Made by a program: the position numbers and the translations under genes. A stretch of DNA of 64,000 nt from Macrosoma leucophasiata (taxonomy: Eukaryota > Arthropoda > Insecta > Lepidoptera > Hedylidae): assembly GCA_036365455.1 (NCBI GenBank), contig JAWQUS010000011.1, positions 1,694,001-1,758,000 on the forward strand. The letters run 5' to 3'. The notes beneath the pieces are model-generated. The model worked only from the letters and a program-made list of their open reading frames with translations, ran no database searches and had not been told where the DNA came from. Numbering within the stretch: position 1 is the first letter of the stretch; each line of letters begins with the position of its first letter. This document shows, in pieces, positions 60,922 through 64,000 of this stretch.

Positions 60922-61187
60922 AATGCAAGTGGCATGCAGTTCACATTGATGTCAAGTTATGACTGCAGCCTACAAACACCCACACAAAGACCGAGGTCAA
61001 AATGGAAATGCGTTACCACTCCTGAGGTCTAAGGTGTTATGCCTCTGTGCCGGAAATTACAGAACCGTACATTACCACCTGACCGGCACACGATAGTGCT
61101 GAACACTACCATTTAGCGTCAAGTATATTAGGTAATGCGGTGGTGCCTACGCCCGTGAGCTCCGACACTGGCGCTCTACCACCAGTA
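60922..61187 (-). mobile_element. SINE-A, nearly full length
   Basis: A 12-bp gap removes AAACAAG near the 3' end; 5' end ...GGCGCTCTACCACCAGTA. Confidence 0.9.
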
Positions 61188-61274
61188 GAGAGCTGTAGAC
61201 AAAGATATTCTGCTGTTTAAAACAAGAATTAATTATGTATTTTCTTTAGAACATATTGATAAAAAGTTGAATCG

Positions 61275-62535
61275 CAGTCTATAGTCTGCCGGTGTACCGC
61301 AAGGTGGCGTGTTGTCTCCCTTCCTTTTCTCTACTTTCATCAACATCATTTCTCAAAATCTTACGTCTCTCTACCACTTGTATGCTGACGACCTACAAAT
61401 TTACCACCTTACTAAAATTGCTGATTTGCCTGAAGCCATCCAAGCTGTCAACAATGATCTGGGTCGCATTTCCAAATGGAGTCAATCCTTTGGTCTAAAA
61501 ATTTATCCCTTAAAGACCCAGGCAATCATAGTCGGCAGCTCTCGAATGCATTCAAAAATTGACTTGACAAAAATACCACAAATAATTCTCGACGGTACAG
61601 TAATACCATTTTGCGACAGTGTTAAGGACCTTGGCGTGATTATCGATAAGGGTTTGACGTGGAGTCGGCAGATATCCGAAGTAAGCAAGAAAATATTCAG
61701 TGCTGTTGGCTCTCTTAGAAGATTGCAAAACTTTTTGCCTACTTCCACTAAGGATGCGCTAGCTCGATCAATCCTTCTCCCTATATTAGACTATGCCGAC
61801 ATATGTTATCTTGACCTAACACAGGAGCAACTCAACAAACTTGAGCGTCTACAAAATCTTTGTATACGGTTCATATTTGGCTTGCGCAAGTATGACCATG
61901 TCTCTAAATTTCGAACTGAGCTCAAGTGGCTTCCCATTCCCCTTCGCAGGAATACGCACATTCTCTCTCTTCTTTACTGTCTACTATTCTTTTCCCAAAC
62001 TCCTAATTATCTTAAGAGTCGTTTTAATTACCTATGCCTTTCCAATTCTCTCTCCCTCCGCTCTTCTGAAAATCTTCTTCTCCAAATTCCTCTTCACTCC
62101 TCTTCCTTCGTTTTTAAATCTTTCACAGTTACGGCAGTGCGTTTGTGGAATTCACTGCCGTTGGAGATACGTAAAGCACAGACTCTTCAATCTTTCAAAA
62201 AACAGCTGAATAAGTACTATCTCAGCGAAAATAATGTTTAATATTCCTTGCATTGTTGTAGTTATATGTATGATTCAAATTATTATTATTGATAGAATTA
62301 TGTATGTATTTATATATTTATGCAATATAAATGTTTAAGTTTTCTATTACTTTAGAGAATGTACACCCTACTGCTGCAATATGAACGATGTTTCTCCTTC
62401 CACCTTAAGGTCGTCTGGAAGAGATTGCTTTCAGCAATAAGACCGCCTTATTGTATTGCCTACTATTATTATAATAACATCTGTATTTCCTGCAATTCTG
62501 GTGTACAATAAAGAATATTCTATTCTATTCTATAA
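61275..62535 (+). pseudogene. 5'-truncated CR1/Jockey-group LINE with open RT region
   Basis: From 61285 the frame reads SAGVPQGGVLSPFLFSTFIN (RT), HLYADDLQIYHLT with the YADD catalytic box, KDLGVIIDKGLTWSRQISEV, ILLPILDYADICYLDLTQEQ, KLERLQNLCIRFIFGLRKYD, and ends FTVTAVRLWNSLPLEIRKAQ..LNKYYLSENNV, stop at 62241. So the last about 320 codons are intact without frameshifts, but the endonuclease and the first half of RT are absent. The 3' UTR ends in (TATTC)n at 62517-62532. Clade named from the C-terminal LWNSLPLEIR form and tail. It is likely one of the younger LINE copies here. It cannot move by itself. Confidence 0.8.
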
Positions 62536-63233
62536 CAAATAGTAAATATGTATAATTAATCCTGTTATCTAATATACAAAAGAAGCCCGATTATCCGGAT
62601 CAATCAAATCGGATCAGGGATATTCCGTATAATCGAAAATCTGGATAATTGATTTCAAAGTAAATACAAACAATATTTAGGTACCGCGGTACCAATATAA
62701 TTGTATAAGTTATTTTTTTGTCAAATTTAACAAATGCGAAATGCGTTGCACTAGCGCGTTTTTGGGATAGTTATAGTTATCGGATTTGACAGATTCCCTC
62801 GTGATCTGTCAGATAATTGAGATTAACATTAACCAGCGCTGCTCTGGTAACAGTTAAAGTTATGACGATTTTTCACAATTTACAAATGGTGCAACACATT
62901 TTGTTGTGTATGAAGAAGTTTGGGAGTGTTGTATACGCGAGAAATTCCTAAATTTAATTTCTACAACATTTTGTTACTTAACCGGTACTTTTACAAAATG
63001 ATAGAACCCAGTTCAGTTCCATAATTTTTTATTTCACAATAAAAAAATTGTCAATGATTTTTTATTATGAAATAGGTTTTGCGTCGTTTAGATAATGCGA
63101 TATATTAAAAAACGAGTAATAGCGATAATGACACACAACTTAACAATCGAACCACGTGCTTGTTCTTAACGTCTGATCTACATAATCGTCATTGTCCGTC
63201 CCAAAAATATCAGCGTCCTGCTTAACGCTTTGC
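62536..63233. other. No firm feature
   Basis: 62918-62962 is a single arm of the MITE at 53484. 62585-62650 (GATTATCCGGATCAATCAAA, GGATAATTGA) contains loosely inverted words. Otherwise AT-rich. Confidence 0.35.
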
Positions 63234-63677
63234 ATTAACCTCGAATTAAAAGATGCTCCTCTAAGTGCCAGCACAAAGAGCTCATAAAAGAATATTCATT
63301 TGGAATATTAAGCAGCTTCACGCTTTTGAATTTCAAATAATATTCGTGAAAGAGCCGCGGGGTTACACATTTTTTGTTTCCCCGAAAGCCCAGAACATGA
63401 CTCATCGCAATTTTGTTGTTTGTATCCACTTTAGACGCTACTCTCTGAAAATACAAGATAAATACCCGTTTGAGAAGATATGAAACAAAGCGGTCCAGAA
63501 GTTGTCAAAGGAAAGTCACGTTATATAAAACTTACGTACGGTAGTGTATAGTTTTCGCTCATTATGACTAAGGCTAAGTTTATATGATCGCGCGAAAATG
63601 CTAACCGTCCGGTACAAGATCCAACTAAACAGTGTGCCTTGTTCACACTACTAACTAACATATCATCATCCCTCCCT
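63234..63677. other. No firm feature; overlapping short ORFs
   Basis: Both strands are open for about 70 codons at 63235-63483. On the minus strand GNKKCVTPRLFHEYYLKFKS is plausible protein but I recognise no family. Confidence 0.25.
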
Positions 63678-63815
63678 GATCGAATCGTATCTCGTTCGCC
63701 GGGCATAACTGTCCCCGAAGCGTGATCGAATCGTATATCGTTCCCCGGGCATTTCCCCGAAGCGTGGTCTAATCGTATCTCGTTCCCCGGGTATAACTTT
63801 TCCCGAAGCGTCGAG
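63678..63815. repeat. Three-unit GC-rich minisatellite, about 50 bp
   Basis: GATCGAATCGTATCTCGTTC and GCCGGGCATAACTGTCCCCG, AAGCGT recurs three times with small changes. A 129-codon minus-strand ORF (63521-63910) runs through it giving repeated DHASG and PGNDIR words; it is probably incidental. Confidence 0.75.
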
Positions 63816-63907
63816 GGCGTGATCCTACTTGGGGATGGTGGTACGCCGGGAAATACGCCAAGAGGCCATGAACACATTGTTTTTAGGAGGTTTTTAACCA
63901 TTTTTAA

Positions 63908-63965
63908 CACCGGCCAATCGTGGGTGTTGGCCTTCCCCTTTGGGGATAAAAGGCTGGAAGATACG
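63908..63965 (+). repeat. SINE-B-like 3' fragment
   Basis: ACCGGCCAATCGTGGGTGTT..CCTTTGGGGATAAAAGGC parallels ACCGGCGAATCGTGGGTGTT..CTTCGGGGATTACAGGC of SINE-B with a deletion. The window ends in AT-rich sequence. Confidence 0.5.
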
Positions 63966-64000
63966 TTTTTATTTTTTTAAAGTTACGTATATATTTTTTG

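Overview
The window is AT-rich eukaryotic DNA made almost entirely of interspersed repeats. It has A-tailed SINEs, RTE-, Jockey- and CR1-like LINE remains, a D,D34D mariner, several MITE families and Helitron-like ends closing in CTAG|T. There are no operons and no long host ORFs. This mix, together with the widespread sequences related to AAAAACCGACTTC and the ACGGAACCC ends, is what I know from moths and butterflies (Lepidoptera). That assignment is inference. I recognise no complete host protein gene. Three short segments with splice-like borders (9156-9319 minus, 14346-14487 minus, 28979-29127 plus) are the only host-exon candidates and they are weak.

Layout. 1-9 kb: Helitron-like elements, a GC-rich hAT-type MITE (2141-2426, second copy 3769-4069), a three-copy tRNA-derived SINE family, foldback MITEs, and an RTE fragment with a snap-back 5' end (6575-6897). 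9.4-11.1 kb: a 5'-truncated RTE LINE bounded by 12-bp target-site duplications. 12.9-15.6 kb: SINEs, including a second tRNA-derived family at 13676. 16.2-20.1 kb is the outstanding locus. A small GC-rich terminal-inverted-repeat element is interrupted by about 3.54 kb made of twelve apparently identical tRNA-like units. Eight 306-bp units lie head-to-tail on the minus strand, then the array flips and four lie on the plus strand. A 10-14 bp target-site duplication flanks the whole block. 21-33 kb: Helitron-like elements, a pair of TA-flanked MITEs, LINE 3' ends, and SINEs. 33-48 kb: a 233-bp tandem duplication, two ACGGAACCC-family copies, several hairpins and long inverted repeats, an 86-bp perfect palindrome, a Gly/Val-codon-like minisatellite, and a SINE with a 5S rRNA-like head. 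48-55 kb: two decayed relatives of the tRNA unit and a mariner that has been interrupted by LINE pieces and carries an inverted second 5' end. 55-64 kb: tandem complex repeats, Helitron-like elements with 190-bp internal repeats, SINEs, and a CR1/Jockey-group LINE with a 310-codon open reverse-transcriptase region.

How it fits together. One A-tailed SINE family (called SINE-A here, about 27 full or partial copies on both strands) is the commonest element. A recurring theme is inverted duplication with a short spacer, seen in at least a dozen unrelated elements. It may reflect snap-back or template-switch synthesis in this genome, or an artefact of library preparation or long-read assembly. 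The tRNA array must be checked with that in mind, although its unequal arms and its TSD-bounded, non-inverted flanks argue for a real insertion.
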